From Xanthomonas euroxanthea (GTDB lineage: Bacteria > Pseudomonadota > Gammaproteobacteria > Xanthomonadales > Xanthomonadaceae), in contig NZ_UIHB01000007.1 in the NCBI RefSeq assembly GCF_900476395.1, positions 110,525-174,524 of the forward strand: 64,000 nucleotides of DNA, given 5' to 3'. Below, in pieces: positions 7,861 to 16,890 of the stretch. Positions within the stretch are counted from its first letter, which is position 1. Each line of letters opens with the position of its first letter. The notes under the pieces were generated by a model. The model saw only the letters and a list, made by a program, of their open reading frames with translations, was not told where the DNA came from and made no database searches. The translations under genes were made by a program, and so were the position numbers.

Positions 7861-9048
7861 TCACACCAACCCAAGATCGCGCGGCCTGGCTCCGGGAAAC
7901 ACCCGTTCCAGCTGCGCAGGCGACAATCCCCACAACCGGCTCAGTACACCGCCGAACAGGCTGCGGTAATTGGTGAGCACCGGATAATCGCGGTTCTGCA
8001 GCAGCTGCGCCTGCGCAACTTCTACCTGCTCGCCGGCGATCCGGCCGCCACGCACGCTGCCACCCAGCACCCAATAGGTGGTGCCGTGCCCGTGATCGGT
8101 GCCCCTGCTGCCGTTCTCGCGGAAGGTGCGGCCGAACTCGGACAGCACCACCACCACGGTATCCTTCCATGCCGGCCCGAGGGCGTCGGCGTATGCCGCC
8201 AGCCCTTCGCCCAGATTGCGCAGATTGTTCGCCAGGCCGCCTTCAACACTGCCCTGATTGGCGTGCGTGTCCCAACCGCCGACATCGACAAAGCCCAGCC
8301 GATAACGCTCGCGCATCAGGCTTGCCATGCGCCGGGTTTCGTCGGCGAAGGTGCGCGCACTGGCGGCGCCGCGACCGGCCTGCTCCATCTCTTCGCGCAG
8401 CTGCGCGGTGACCTGCTGACGCAGTGCCAGTCCCTCGCGCGCAGCGGCCGCCAGCGGGGTTGCGTCGTACATTTGCGACAGGATCTGTGCCTGACGCGCA
8501 TCCAGACCGCCCTTGCCGATGCCCCGCAACGACACGTTGGGCAAGTCGCCGCCGCCCTGGAAGGTCAGCGGCAAGGAATCGGTGAAGGCAATCGCCGGCA
8601 CTCCGCTGAGCACACCCGACAGGCGCGCCATGAAGCCGGAACGATAATCGCGGCGCTGTCGGCCGGATTGCCCGGATTCGATATCGTCCTGGGTTTCGAA
8701 GTGACTGCGCGACAGATCGTCGGTACCGGCAAACGGCACGAACGCCAGTTGCCGGCGTTGCCACAGCGGCAGCAGCGCATCGCGCATCACCGGGTTGAGA
8801 CCCCATTGCGTATCCAACGCAATGGCACTGTCCGGATTGGCCGCATCCGGCCGCGCAATCGCCAGGGTCGGACGCGCCTGATAATAGAAATCGCTGGCAT
8901 GCGGCACCAGCAGGTTGTTGCTGTCATAGCCGCCACGCAGGAACACCACCAGCATGCGCGCACTGTCGCGTGGTGCAGCAAACAGGCGACCGCTCCAGGG
9001 CAGGCTGGCGGCCGCTGCGGAGGCGAGCAGAAATCGACGTCGTTGCAT
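7861..9048 (-). CDS. DUF1501 protein with Tat signal
   Basis: A 395-residue exported protein of the DUF1501 family (sulfatase/alkaline-phosphatase-like fold). The N-terminus MQRRRFLLASAAAASLPW is a twin-arginine signal, indicating export in folded form. Family features visible include MLVVFLRGGYDSNNLLVP near residue 32, GWDTHANQGSVEGGL around 258 and TVVVVLSEFGRTFREN near 300. DUF1501 genes are almost always next to DUF1800 genes, as here, on the same strand with an 84-base gap. The substrate is unknown; a periplasmic complex of the two proteins is inferred. Confidence 0.88.
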   Translation of the reverse strand: MQRRRFLLASAAAASLPWSGRLFAAPRDSARMLVVFLRGGYDSNNLLVPHASDFYYQARPTLAIARPDAANPDSAIALDTQWGLNPVMRDALLPLWQRRQLAFVPFAGTDDLSRSHFETQDDIESGQSGRQRRDYRSGFMARLSGVLSGVPAIAFTDSLPLTFQGGGDLPNVSLRGIGKGGLDARQAQILSQMYDATPLAAAAREGLALRQQVTAQLREEMEQAGRGAASARTFADETRRMASLMRERYRLGFVDVGGWDTHANQGSVEGGLANNLRNLGEGLAAYADALGPAWKDTVVVVLSEFGRTFRENGSRGTDHGHGTTYWVLGGSVRGGRIAGEQVEVAQAQLLQNRDYPVLTNYRSLFGGVLSRLWGLSPAQLERVFPGARPRDLGLV

Positions 9049-9132
9049 GGCGCACTCCCGTGGCGGTGATCGCTGGTCGGTTGTTGATCAGCGGGTATTG
9101 CATCGGCGGCCGTTGAATCGGCGCCCCTTGAA

Positions 9133-10722
9133 TCAGCGATAGTTGAAGTCCGGCGATGACAGCAGGAATCCGTTCCATTCCGCAGGCGAACGCGCCTGGT
9201 CCAGCGCCTCACGCGTGCTGCTGGAAAGCGACGGCGCAACCCAGCGATACGATGGGCGCGTGTCGATCCGCGTCAGCGCCGGAAGTGGCGTGTCGTTATC
9301 GCCATCGAAGCGAAACAATTGCCTGGGTCCGCCACCCAACGCACGCGCCACCTCGAAGCGGCGTGCCAGCTGCCCGGAGCTGGTCCACGCCTGCGATTGC
9401 AGCGACCACCCATCGGGAGTGATGCGCCCGAACACCGGCTCGCCGAGTTGCTGCACCCAGCTCACCATCGGCGCGGCATTGACCACCGGCTGGCCCTCGT
9501 ACGCCAGCCGCATCGCCGAGACCACAAACCGATTCGGATCCTTGAACTTGCGCGGTTGCGCCTGCGCAAACTCCGCTGAATCCAGCAGGGTCTGCATGAC
9601 CTTGGCGATATCGCCATCGCTGCGCTGAAAGGTGTTTGCCATGCGCTCGACCAACGCGGCCGGTGGCGTGTCGCTGACAAAGTACTCGGCCAGGCGCTGC
9701 GAAATGAAATGGGCGCATGCCGGCTGCCGCACCAGCAACTGCACCGCACGCGCGATCTCATCCAGGCCGCCGGCGGCGATGCGCTGGCCCAGCAAGGTCT
9801 TGTCGCCAGGCTGATGACGCGCAGGATTGAATTCGAACAGCCCCTTGCGCACCCCCTGCGGCTGCCCCGGCGCGGTAGCGGCCAGCGGCGGAGCGCCCTC
9901 GGCCTTGACCGGCACCAGGCCGGCACCGGTAAGGATCAGCGCCAGCTGCTGCACATCCTGCTGGCTGTAGCCGCCATGCACGCCCAGCGTGTGCAGCTCC
10001 ATCAGTTCGCGTGCGTAATTTTCGTTGACCTTGCCCTTGGCGTTCTTGGCGTTGTCCAGATACTCCAGCATCGCCGGGCTTTCCAGCGTGGCCATCACCA
10101 GGTCGGCGAACTTGCCGGTGGCGTGTGGGCGGATCGCGTTTTCCATGTAATCGGCCGCCATCCATTTCACGCGCCCCTTGTCGGCGTACACGCTGAAATG
10201 ATTGAGCCAGAACCACACCAGCTGCTCATGCACCTGTTCCGGCGCATACACCGCACGCAGCAGCTGCGCCTGACGCGCCTGGGTCAGCATCTGCCCGCCA
10301 CGCGCCTGCCACGCCTTGCGCAATGCCGTCTTTTCCTCGCCATCGGGCATGCCTTGCAGGCGGATCTTGTCGGCCTCGTACTGCGTCAGCAAGGCCAGCA
10401 AGGGCGTGTGCAATGCATCGAATTGCTGCAGTTGGGCACGGATCGGCGCTGGCAGTGCCGCATCGTCGCCGGCCTGCAATAGCAACCTGCCGTAGCGTTT
10501 GGGCCCGAGCCGCTGCAGTTGCGCTGCGCTACCGGCATCCACGCCGTAGGTGGCACGCTGCAGCCAGCGTGTCTGGGTCGGCGTCAGTGCTGGATTGGCA
10601 GCACTGCACGACATGGCGAAGACGCAACCCGCGAGAAGCCACGCCAGCTGCCATCGGTGGTGGCGGCGCGTGCCCACCGGATGTGCGCTCAGCCAGTGCA
10701 TCTGTGCATTGCGCTCGAACAT
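9133..10722 (-). CDS. DUF1800 exported protein
   Basis: A DUF1800 family protein of about 529 residues. The hydrophobic segment WQLAWLLAGCVFAMSC is a signal peptide, possibly a lipoprotein signal. The family core begins at LTPTQTRWLQRATYG and includes VWFWLNHFSVYADKG, NYARELMELHTLGVHGGYSQQDV and the C-terminal GWSLQSQAWTSSGQLARRFEVA. The ATG at 10722 is preferred because GGAG lies a few bases before it; a GTG at 10767 and ATG at 10734 are also open. It is the upstream partner of the DUF1501 gene. Biochemical function is unknown. Confidence 0.85.
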   Translation of the reverse strand: MFERNAQMHWLSAHPVGTRRHHRWQLAWLLAGCVFAMSCSAANPALTPTQTRWLQRATYGVDAGSAAQLQRLGPKRYGRLLLQAGDDAALPAPIRAQLQQFDALHTPLLALLTQYEADKIRLQGMPDGEEKTALRKAWQARGGQMLTQARQAQLLRAVYAPEQVHEQLVWFWLNHFSVYADKGRVKWMAADYMENAIRPHATGKFADLVMATLESPAMLEYLDNAKNAKGKVNENYARELMELHTLGVHGGYSQQDVQQLALILTGAGLVPVKAEGAPPLAATAPGQPQGVRKGLFEFNPARHQPGDKTLLGQRIAAGGLDEIARAVQLLVRQPACAHFISQRLAEYFVSDTPPAALVERMANTFQRSDGDIAKVMQTLLDSAEFAQAQPRKFKDPNRFVVSAMRLAYEGQPVVNAAPMVSWVQQLGEPVFGRITPDGWSLQSQAWTSSGQLARRFEVARALGGGPRQLFRFDGDNDTPLPALTRIDTRPSYRWVAPSLSSSTREALDQARSPAEWNGFLLSSPDFNYR

Positions 10723-10845
10723 GCGGCTCTCCATCGCAGCGGCCTGCAACCAGCCCAGTATGGTCACGCCAACGCGCGGGGCGTTAAACGGTTGTCGGAG
10801 CGCGCTGCGACGTTGACCACCGGTTCATTCCGCCACCCGTGCCGG

Positions 10846-12261
10846 TCACAGCCCCGGCGGCAGGGTCACGTCGAAGCGGGCACCGCCCAGTTCCTGCGAG
10901 CGCACCACCTGCAGTTCGCCGCGGTAGGCCTTGATCAGGTCCTGCACGATCGACATGCCGATGCCGTGGCCTTGCACGCGCTCGTCGCCGCGCACGCCAC
11001 GCTGCAGGATCTTGGCCACGTCTTCCGGCGCGATGCCGGGGCCATCGTCTTCCACCGACAGGATCAAGCCGGCGCGACGGCTGCCGGTGGTGGGACCGGG
11101 CTGGGCGGTCAGCAGCACGCGGCTGCGCGCCCATTTGAAGCCGTTTTCCAGCAGGTTGCCCAGCAATTCCTGCAGGTCGCCCGGCTCCCCATGAAAGCGC
11201 GCGTCGGGCGAAATATCGAACTCGCACAACACGCCCTTGACCGAATAGACCTTCTCCAGTCCGCGCACGATTTCTTCGGCGGTCGACTCGATCGGCAGCG
11301 GTGCGGCAAACAGCTTGTGCCCGCTGGAGGCCGCGCGAGCGAGCTGGTAGGACACCAGATCATTCATGCGGCGCAACTGCACATCCATTTCCTCGTGCAG
11401 GTCGCGCTCGGACTGGCCGCTATCGAGCTGGGTGCGCAACACCGCGATCGGCGTCTTGAGGCTGTGCGCGAGATCGGCCAGCGTGTTGCGCTGGCGATCC
11501 AGATTGTCGCGCTCGCTCTCGATGAAGGCGTTGATGCTTTCGGTCAGCGGCTCCAGTTCGCGCGGATGCTGCTCGCTCATGCGCTGGATTTCACCACGCT
11601 GCACCTTGGTCAGCTCGTTGATGACCCGCCGCAGCGGACGCAGGCTCCACTGCAGGATGAAGGCCTGCAGCACCAGCAGCACCACGCCGGCACTGCCGAG
11701 ATAGAACCACACCGCGCCACGGAACACGCGCAGCTGCGCGCCCATCGAGCGCGCATCTTCCATCACGTAGATGGTGTACGGAATCTCGCCGCCGTGTTCG
11801 CGCTCGACGTAACTCACGCCCAGGCCGTAGCGGTACAACTGGCCCACGCTGCCGTCGATCTGGGTCATCTCCAACGGGCCGATGAATTCTTCCTGGCGCG
11901 GCTCGAGCATGCGCCCGTGCGGAATGTTCGGGCCTTCGGCCGACATCGAGGTCCAGCTTTCGTCCGGGCGCACGACTTCCACGTACAGCCCGCCGCCGGG
12001 CACATCGAAACGTGGATCCGGCGGCTGGCCGCCGATGTACAGCGAGCCGTCGCGGACGAAATCGATATTGGCGGCATACGCAGAGGCGTAGTTCTTCAGC
12101 CGCTCGCGCAGGTTTTTCTCGGCGGTATCGGCAAACGCCACGTCCAGCGCATACCCCGCCAGGGCCAGGAAGGCCACCAGACTGAGGCTGGCAGCCAGCA
12201 GCTGGCGGGCCTGCAGGGAGCGCGGCCGCCAGCGTCTATACCATTTGGAGCGGCCCGGCAC
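10846..12261 (-). CDS. phoQ: Sensor histidine kinase PhoQ
   Basis: A 471-residue inner-membrane kinase. TM1 is about residues 20-42, a periplasmic sensor domain follows to about 180, TM2 is about 182-206, then a HAMP linker. The H-box LAHSLKTPIAVL holds phospho-acceptor His266. ATP-binding boxes are NLLENGFKWA, DDGPGI and GHGIGMSIV. It is partnered with the PhoP gene 29 bases upstream on the same strand. PhoQ senses divalent cations, low pH or cationic peptides in other bacteria; in Xanthomonas the pair is tied to stress adaptation and virulence. The GTG start has AGGAAG five bases before it. Confidence 0.92.
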   Translation of the reverse strand: MPGRSKWYRRWRPRSLQARQLLAASLSLVAFLALAGYALDVAFADTAEKNLRERLKNYASAYAANIDFVRDGSLYIGGQPPDPRFDVPGGGLYVEVVRPDESWTSMSAEGPNIPHGRMLEPRQEEFIGPLEMTQIDGSVGQLYRYGLGVSYVEREHGGEIPYTIYVMEDARSMGAQLRVFRGAVWFYLGSAGVVLLVLQAFILQWSLRPLRRVINELTKVQRGEIQRMSEQHPRELEPLTESINAFIESERDNLDRQRNTLADLAHSLKTPIAVLRTQLDSGQSERDLHEEMDVQLRRMNDLVSYQLARAASSGHKLFAAPLPIESTAEEIVRGLEKVYSVKGVLCEFDISPDARFHGEPGDLQELLGNLLENGFKWARSRVLLTAQPGPTTGSRRAGLILSVEDDGPGIAPEDVAKILQRGVRGDERVQGHGIGMSIVQDLIKAYRGELQVVRSQELGGARFDVTLPPGL

Positions 12262-12290
12262 CTGATCTTCCTGCTTGCCGATGCGCGGAC

Positions 12291-12974
12291 TCAGCCTTCG
12301 GTACGCGGAATGGCGAAACGGTAGCCGCGGCCACGCACGGTCTCGATCGGCTTGAGCTCACCATCGGGATCGAGCTTCTTGCGCAGGCGGCCGATGAACA
12401 CTTCCAGCACGTTCGAATCGCGATCGAAATCCTGCTGGTAGATGTGCTCGGTCAGATCGGCCTTGGAGACCAGTTCGCCGGCATGCATCATCAGGTACTC
12501 GAGCACCTTGTACTCGTAGCTGGTCAGGTCCACGTTGGCGCCATTGACGCTGACCGTCTGCGCTGCCAGATCCAGCGCGACCGGGCCGCATTCCAGGGTC
12601 GGCTTGCTCCAGCCTGCGGCGCGCCGCAGCAGCGCATTGACGCGCGCCAGCAACTCTTCCACATGGAACGGCTTGACCAGATAATCGTCGGCGCCCTGCT
12701 TGAGGCCTTCGACCTTGTCTTGCCAGCTCGAACGCGCGGTCAGGATCAGCACCGGGAATTTCTTGCCCTCGTCGCGCAGCGCCTTGATCAGCTCCATCCC
12801 GGACATCTTGGGCAGGCCAAGGTCGATGATGCCGACATCGAACGGGACTTCGCGGCCCATGTACAGGCCTTCTTCGCCGTCTTGTGCAGCGTCGACAGCA
12901 AAGCCTTCACGCTTCAGGCGCGCGGCAAGGGTCTCGCGCAGCGGAGCTTCGTCTTCGACCAAAAGGATACGCAT
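12291..12974 (-). CDS. phoP: Response regulator PhoP (OmpR family)
   Basis: A 227-residue two-component regulator. The receiver domain has phospho-acceptor Asp51 (IIDLGLPKMSG), acidic residues ED at 7-8, and Lys101 in the KPFH motif. The C-terminal winged helix (about 130-225) contains LTSYEYKVLEYLMMHAGELVSKADL and DRDSNVLEVFIGRLRKKL, typical of PhoP/QseB-type regulators. A strong AGGGAGAG site precedes the ATG. A PepSY-like gene lies upstream on the same strand and phoQ downstream, so the three probably form one transcript. An inverted repeat (CGGCC/GGCCG) lies in the 71-base gap upstream. Confidence 0.95.
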   Translation of the reverse strand: MRILLVEDEAPLRETLAARLKREGFAVDAAQDGEEGLYMGREVPFDVGIIDLGLPKMSGMELIKALRDEGKKFPVLILTARSSWQDKVEGLKQGADDYLVKPFHVEELLARVNALLRRAAGWSKPTLECGPVALDLAAQTVSVNGANVDLTSYEYKVLEYLMMHAGELVSKADLTEHIYQQDFDRDSNVLEVFIGRLRKKLDPDGELKPIETVRGRGYRFAIPRTEG

Positions 12975-13045
12975 GCACTCTCCCTAGTTACGTTGTCGGC
13001 CAATGGCCGGGGAATTTATAAGACTGAACGCAGAACTATCTACGT

Positions 13046-13435
13046 TTAGTGGTTATCGTCGCGTGGTGGCGCATCCGGCTGAGCCTGGCTGCGCGGTGGC
13101 GTAGCCTGCATCTGCTCCGACTCGTACACGGTATGCACGCGGCCATCCTTCATGTACTTGATCCGGTTGAGATTGCCCCCGTCGAACGGCACGCGCTCGG
13201 CACTGAGGATCTGTCCACCGGTGGACCGCTGCACCTGCCGGATGGTGTCCGAGAGCGTGCGCCCATTACCGCGCGCGGACGGCGGCAATGGATCGCGTCC
13301 CGCATGCGACATCGGATACGCCTGTCCCCATGCCAACGGCGCTGCCATGGCAACCCCAAGGGCAACCAGGACGACATAGCGGGCGCGGCAGGACGGCTGG
13401 GTCACAATGAATCCTAGCGGGTTGTTCAGGAACAT
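13046..13435 (-). CDS. PepSY-like exported protein ahead of phoPQ
   Basis: A 129-residue protein with a signal segment (about residues 18-38, ending AWGQA). The mature region contains TLSDTIRQVQRSTGGQILSAERV followed by LNRIKYMKDGRVHTVYESE, the helix-strand-strand pattern of PepSY domains, which bind or inhibit envelope proteases and often sit beside two-component systems. The tail is Pro/Asp-rich. It is the first gene of a run with phoP and phoQ, suggesting an accessory of the sensor. The PepSY call is by eye. An AT-rich stretch at 13490-13560 probably contains the promoter. Confidence 0.78.
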   Translation of the reverse strand: MFLNNPLGFIVTQPSCRARYVVLVALGVAMAAPLAWGQAYPMSHAGRDPLPPSARGNGRTLSDTIRQVQRSTGGQILSAERVPFDGGNLNRIKYMKDGRVHTVYESEQMQATPPRSQAQPDAPPRDDNH

Positions 13436-13685
13436 TCAAAATTCGTGAAGACGGCCACCGGGCACCGCATGGTCGAACCCGAGAATAGACCCAAATTCTT
13501 GATTTTTCGGGGTGAATCCCATCTGAACTTTTTAGCTTTGTGTTAACGCTGTTCAGTGAAATGAATCCATCCGGCCGCCGTAGGGCGGTTCAGCGCCGGA
13601 TTTCGCAGGCGCGCCTGACCGGCGGCATCCCGCTACAAGCCAGACATCCGTATGCCGGTTCAGCTAATGCAAGCTGCAAGCCAGT

Positions 13686-14696
13686 TCAGGCCACCACGCG
13701 CCAGCCCTGGGTGTCGGTGCGCTGCAAGGCCTGCTCGACCAGATCCCAACCGGCACCCGGCCGGTGTGCGCCCTCGCTCAGGACCTGCCGGAACGCGCGT
13801 CCGCCCGGCTGGCCATGGAACAGCCCCAGCACGTGCCGGGTCATATGCTTCAGCGCCAGGCCGCGTTCCAGCTGCGACTCGACGTAGGGCCGCAAGGCGC
13901 GCAGCAACGCATCGCGCGGCTGCTCCGCACGCTGGTTCAGGGCCGCATCCAGGCGATGCAGCACGTAGGGATCGTGGTAGGCGGCGCGGCCGAGCATGAC
14001 GCCGTCGGCCTGGTGTAGATGCTCCAGGGCGGCCTCCACCGTCGCAATGCCGCCATTGAGCACCACCGGCAGCGCGGGGCGCTCCTGCTTGAGGCGATAG
14101 GCCCAGTCGTAACGCAACGGCGGCACCTCGCGGTTTTCCTTGGGCGATAAGCCCTTGAGCCACGCGTTGCGGGCATGCACCACCACCATCGCCGCGCCGG
14201 CTGCGACCACCTGGTCGACGAAGCTGGCGAACACGGCGTAGTCGTCGTCATCGTCCACGCCGAGGCGGCATTTGACCGTGACCGGCAACGTGGTCGCCGT
14301 ACACATGGCGGCGACACAGTCGGCCACCAGCGCCGGCTCGCGCATCAGGCAGGCACCGAAGCGCCCGGCCTGCACCCGATCGGACGGGCAGCCGCAATTG
14401 AGGTTGATCTCGTCGTAGCCCCACTCCTGCGCGATCGCGGCGGCCTGCGCAAGCAGTGCCGGCTCGCTGCCGCCCAGTTGCAACGCCAACGGGTGTTCGA
14501 CCGGATCGAAGCCGATCAGCCGCGCGCGATCGCCATGGATCACTGCATTGGCGTGCACCATCTCGGTATACAGCCGCGCCGAGGGTGCCAGCAGGCGATG
14601 GAAGACCCGGCAATGGCGGTCGGTCCAGTCCATCATCGGGGCGACGGACAGACGCAGGGAGGCGGCGTAGCGATCGGCGGAAGCGGTCATCGACAT
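13686..14696 (-). CDS. dusA: tRNA-dihydrouridine(20/20a) synthase DusA
   Basis: A 336-residue FMN-dependent enzyme that reduces uridines 20/20a in the tRNA D-loop using NADPH. Diagnostic segments: SVAPMMDWTDRHCR (17-30), the active-site NLNCGCPSDRVQ with catalytic Cys103, KCRLGVDD near 145, and GLSPKENREVPPLRYDW, which is specific to the DusA subfamily. Length is typical. The start ATG 14696 is followed by a second ATG at 14690; neither has a strong ribosome-binding site. It appears to be monocistronic. Confidence 0.94.
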   Translation of the reverse strand: MSMTASADRYAASLRLSVAPMMDWTDRHCRVFHRLLAPSARLYTEMVHANAVIHGDRARLIGFDPVEHPLALQLGGSEPALLAQAAAIAQEWGYDEINLNCGCPSDRVQAGRFGACLMREPALVADCVAAMCTATTLPVTVKCRLGVDDDDDYAVFASFVDQVVAAGAAMVVVHARNAWLKGLSPKENREVPPLRYDWAYRLKQERPALPVVLNGGIATVEAALEHLHQADGVMLGRAAYHDPYVLHRLDAALNQRAEQPRDALLRALRPYVESQLERGLALKHMTRHVLGLFHGQPGGRAFRQVLSEGAHRPGAGWDLVEQALQRTDTQGWRVVA

Positions 14697-15152
14697 GTGG
14701 CCGCAGCAGGCGGCCATCGGAATGCGGAGCAGGATCAACAGCTTACACGGGCGCGGATGAATCTGCCGCAGCGCGGCATGGCGTCCTGCACGGCTTACTG
14801 CCGGAGTCCCCTGCAGGATCATCCGCTCACTGGACTCTGTGATTGCCCCATCTGGGCTGGCCGAGACCACGCAGGACGCACGTTTTATGACGTGCTGGCA
14901 GCGCGCTTTGGCGGGTGGCAGCGGGCGGCTTTGTGCCATCGGGAGGAGCGAACAACATCGCGCCGGCGCTGTTCTCGTTCCCGTCGCTTGCCCGGTGCAA
15001 GCGTCATCAGGCGGCTCAGGCAGCATCGCTGCAGGATGCGCGGTGTCTGGCGGCGTTCGCCTGGACAGGGCGAACGCAGTGCATCATCGGTGACGCGCGA
15101 AGCTCATTGGTCCGGTGCAGCGTAGTTTCCTGCGCCTGGACCGCATCTGTAG
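14697..15152. other. Gene-free interval upstream of dusA
   Basis: No convincing gene or RNA is visible in these 456 bases. Open frames on both strands are short, arginine-rich and lack recognisable domains or ribosome-binding sites. It must contain the dusA promoter and the 3' end of the small membrane-protein transcript lies beyond its right edge. Confidence 0.5.
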
Positions 15153-15377
15153 TTACTGGTTGCGGAAGCCCACACGCTCTTCGGCACTCAGCGGCTTGCC
15201 GAGGGCATGGTACGAAGCGACCAGGGTGATCAGGGCAGTGCCCAGCACGGTGTAGAAGCTCCACGACGTGGCCAGCACGTGTACCTGACCGAACACCAGG
15301 GCGACCACGGCAGTGGCGGTGCACAGCACCATGGCCAGCAGGGACATCAGGAAAGGAATGGAGGGATCGAGCTTCAT
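15153..15377 (-). CDS. Small two-helix membrane protein
   Basis: A 74-residue protein with two predicted transmembrane helices (about residues 7-27, IPFLMSLLAMVLCTATAVVALVF in part, and 33-55, WSFYTVLGTALITLVASYHAL). Short polar ends carry a KLDPS start and a charged C-terminus EERVGFRNQ. I do not recognise the family. The ATG at 15377 gives a compact protein; the frame is open for 12 more codons upstream without a better site. It has no operon partner. Confidence 0.65.
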   Translation of the reverse strand: MKLDPSIPFLMSLLAMVLCTATAVVALVFGQVHVLATSWSFYTVLGTALITLVASYHALGKPLSAEERVGFRNQ

Positions 15378-16257
15378 GGTCCGGGGGGTTCCAGTGTGCG
15401 ATAGCGGAAGCATCGGCGTTCGCAGCGCTTTCTTGAACTGTTTTTTGCGGTTTTCCCGAACAAATTTCAGGCAAGTCAGCGCGCACTCAGACTTCTGTCA
15501 AACCCTTGGCGCACAAGCATTTCCACGTCAGGAGACTCCTGACGCAGTGGCGTAAAAATCACCACCTCCGCCAGAGATCCAACGCGCTTGCGGCAGAAAA
15601 CCGGCGGAGGCAGTGGCTGCACTTTTCGGAGGGTCGTGGAGGCAAATTGAGCAGGTCGGCGAGCCACTAGCTGATCCGGGAGCGACGATTCGCTGCGCTC
15701 GGTGCACCATGGCTGACCCCTCCGAACCTGGCGGGGGCGATGGTTGCCCCTCTCGGCAGGTGATGAAGGCAGATTGAGTAAGTCGAGGCGCGGCCAGCCG
15801 ATCTCAGAGCGAGGATGCGGTGCGCTCGGTGCGCAACGGCTGACCCCCGAACCACGTCGGTGGTCATAGCCGAGCGGGCGTCGCCGGTACGCACCGGTAG
15901 TGTCAGCACGCGCGATGGAGTGCTGCAGCGAGGCCGTCGACGCTCCGTGTATCGAGGTGCAGGACTCAGGCGATACCGATCAGCGACTCATCCGACGGCC
16001 ACCGGGACGGAGCTGCCGTTGCAACCACCGACAGCGCTTCGAAGACGGCCGAGCGCTAGGCGTGCAATCCGCTCGGCTGCGGCCTGCAGGCGACTGGCCT
16101 GTGCACCAGGTGCATTGCGGTACGGCACGCTGCAGCAAGCATCGCCGTTGGCTCACGCCGGCATCGGCCGCATGGCGCCTGTGCAGGCTTGCTGACGCCT
16201 GGCACCACGCACGCTTGGCATCACGCACGCCTGCCCGGCCACGCATGACAGGCGCGC
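15378..16257. other. Long non-coding interval with degenerate repeats
   Basis: These 880 bases carry no supportable gene. Short minus-strand frames share the words SICLH and AHRAHRI only because the DNA itself is duplicated (see the repeat at 15602-15857). The right half, up to the ankB stop, shows no structure I could identify. Confidence 0.5.
15602..15857. repeat. Degenerate tandem duplication, about 128-bp unit
   Basis: Two adjacent units starting at 15602 and 15730 align along their length. Shared words include ggcggaggcagtgg / ggcgggggcgatgg, ggcaaattgagcaggtcg / ggcagattgagtaagtcg and cgctcggtgcaccatggctgacccc / cgctcggtgcgcaacggctgacccc. The copies have diverged at roughly one base in four, so the duplication is old. 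No terminal inverted repeat or transposase is attached. Confidence 0.75.
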
Positions 16258-16833
16258 TCAGCGCGCCGGGGACGTCGCAAACTCGCCGCGTTGCAGCTTG
16301 GTCACATCGTTGCCCTGCCCATCCTTGAGGCTGAGGTCCGCGCCCTTGGCGGCCAGGTCCTTGAGCACGTCGGTCCGCTGGAACAGCGCTGCGTACATCG
16401 CCGCGGTCTGCCCGGCATTGTTGCGCTGGTCGGGAGCACAGTCGGCCTGCATCAGGCGCTTGGCGATGCCCAGCTCGCCCTTGAAGATCGCCCCCATCAG
16501 CGCAGTGTTGCCGCGCTTGTCCTGCGCGCAGGGGTCGGCGCCGGCGCTGAGCAGCTGCTCCACTGCCGGGCGCTGGCCGTGATAGGCCGCCAGGATCAGG
16601 GCGGTGTAGCCCTTCTCGTCGCGGGTGTTGAGGTCGTAGTGCGAGCGAATGAACTCGGCCAGCATGTCCTGCCGCCCTTCGCGTGCGGCGTCGAAGAAGT
16701 ACTCGCGCAGCTGCAGCTTGATCTGCGCCGGGTCGGCGGCGGCAGTCGTGGCGCTGGTGGAGGCAGCTGTGGGCGAGGCAGCGTTGGCAGCCGCAGACAG
16801 GGTGCCGAGCATCAGAAACAGCAGGGTGCGCAT
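16258..16833 (-). CDS. ankB: Periplasmic ankyrin-repeat protein of catalase operon (AnkB-like)
   Basis: A 191-residue exported protein. A signal peptide (MRTLLFLMLGTLSAAANA) is followed by an Ala/Thr-rich linker and at least three ankyrin repeats from about residue 45: YFFDAAREGRQDMLAEFI, GYTALILAAYHGQRPAVEQLLSAGAD and GNTALMGAIFKGELGIAKRLM. The start has GGGAGAG immediately upstream. It follows the catalase gene with a 57-base gap on the same strand. In Pseudomonas aeruginosa an ankyrin protein encoded with katB is needed for full periplasmic catalase activity, and the same arrangement here supports that role. Confidence 0.87.
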   Translation of the reverse strand: MRTLLFLMLGTLSAAANAASPTAASTSATTAAADPAQIKLQLREYFFDAAREGRQDMLAEFIRSHYDLNTRDEKGYTALILAAYHGQRPAVEQLLSAGADPCAQDKRGNTALMGAIFKGELGIAKRLMQADCAPDQRNNAGQTAAMYAALFQRTDVLKDLAAKGADLSLKDGQGNDVTKLQRGEFATSPAR

Positions 16834-16890
16834 ATGGCTCTCCCGATAGCGAAACGGCACCGCGGCACAGGCCGCGATGCCGTGGGTGGA

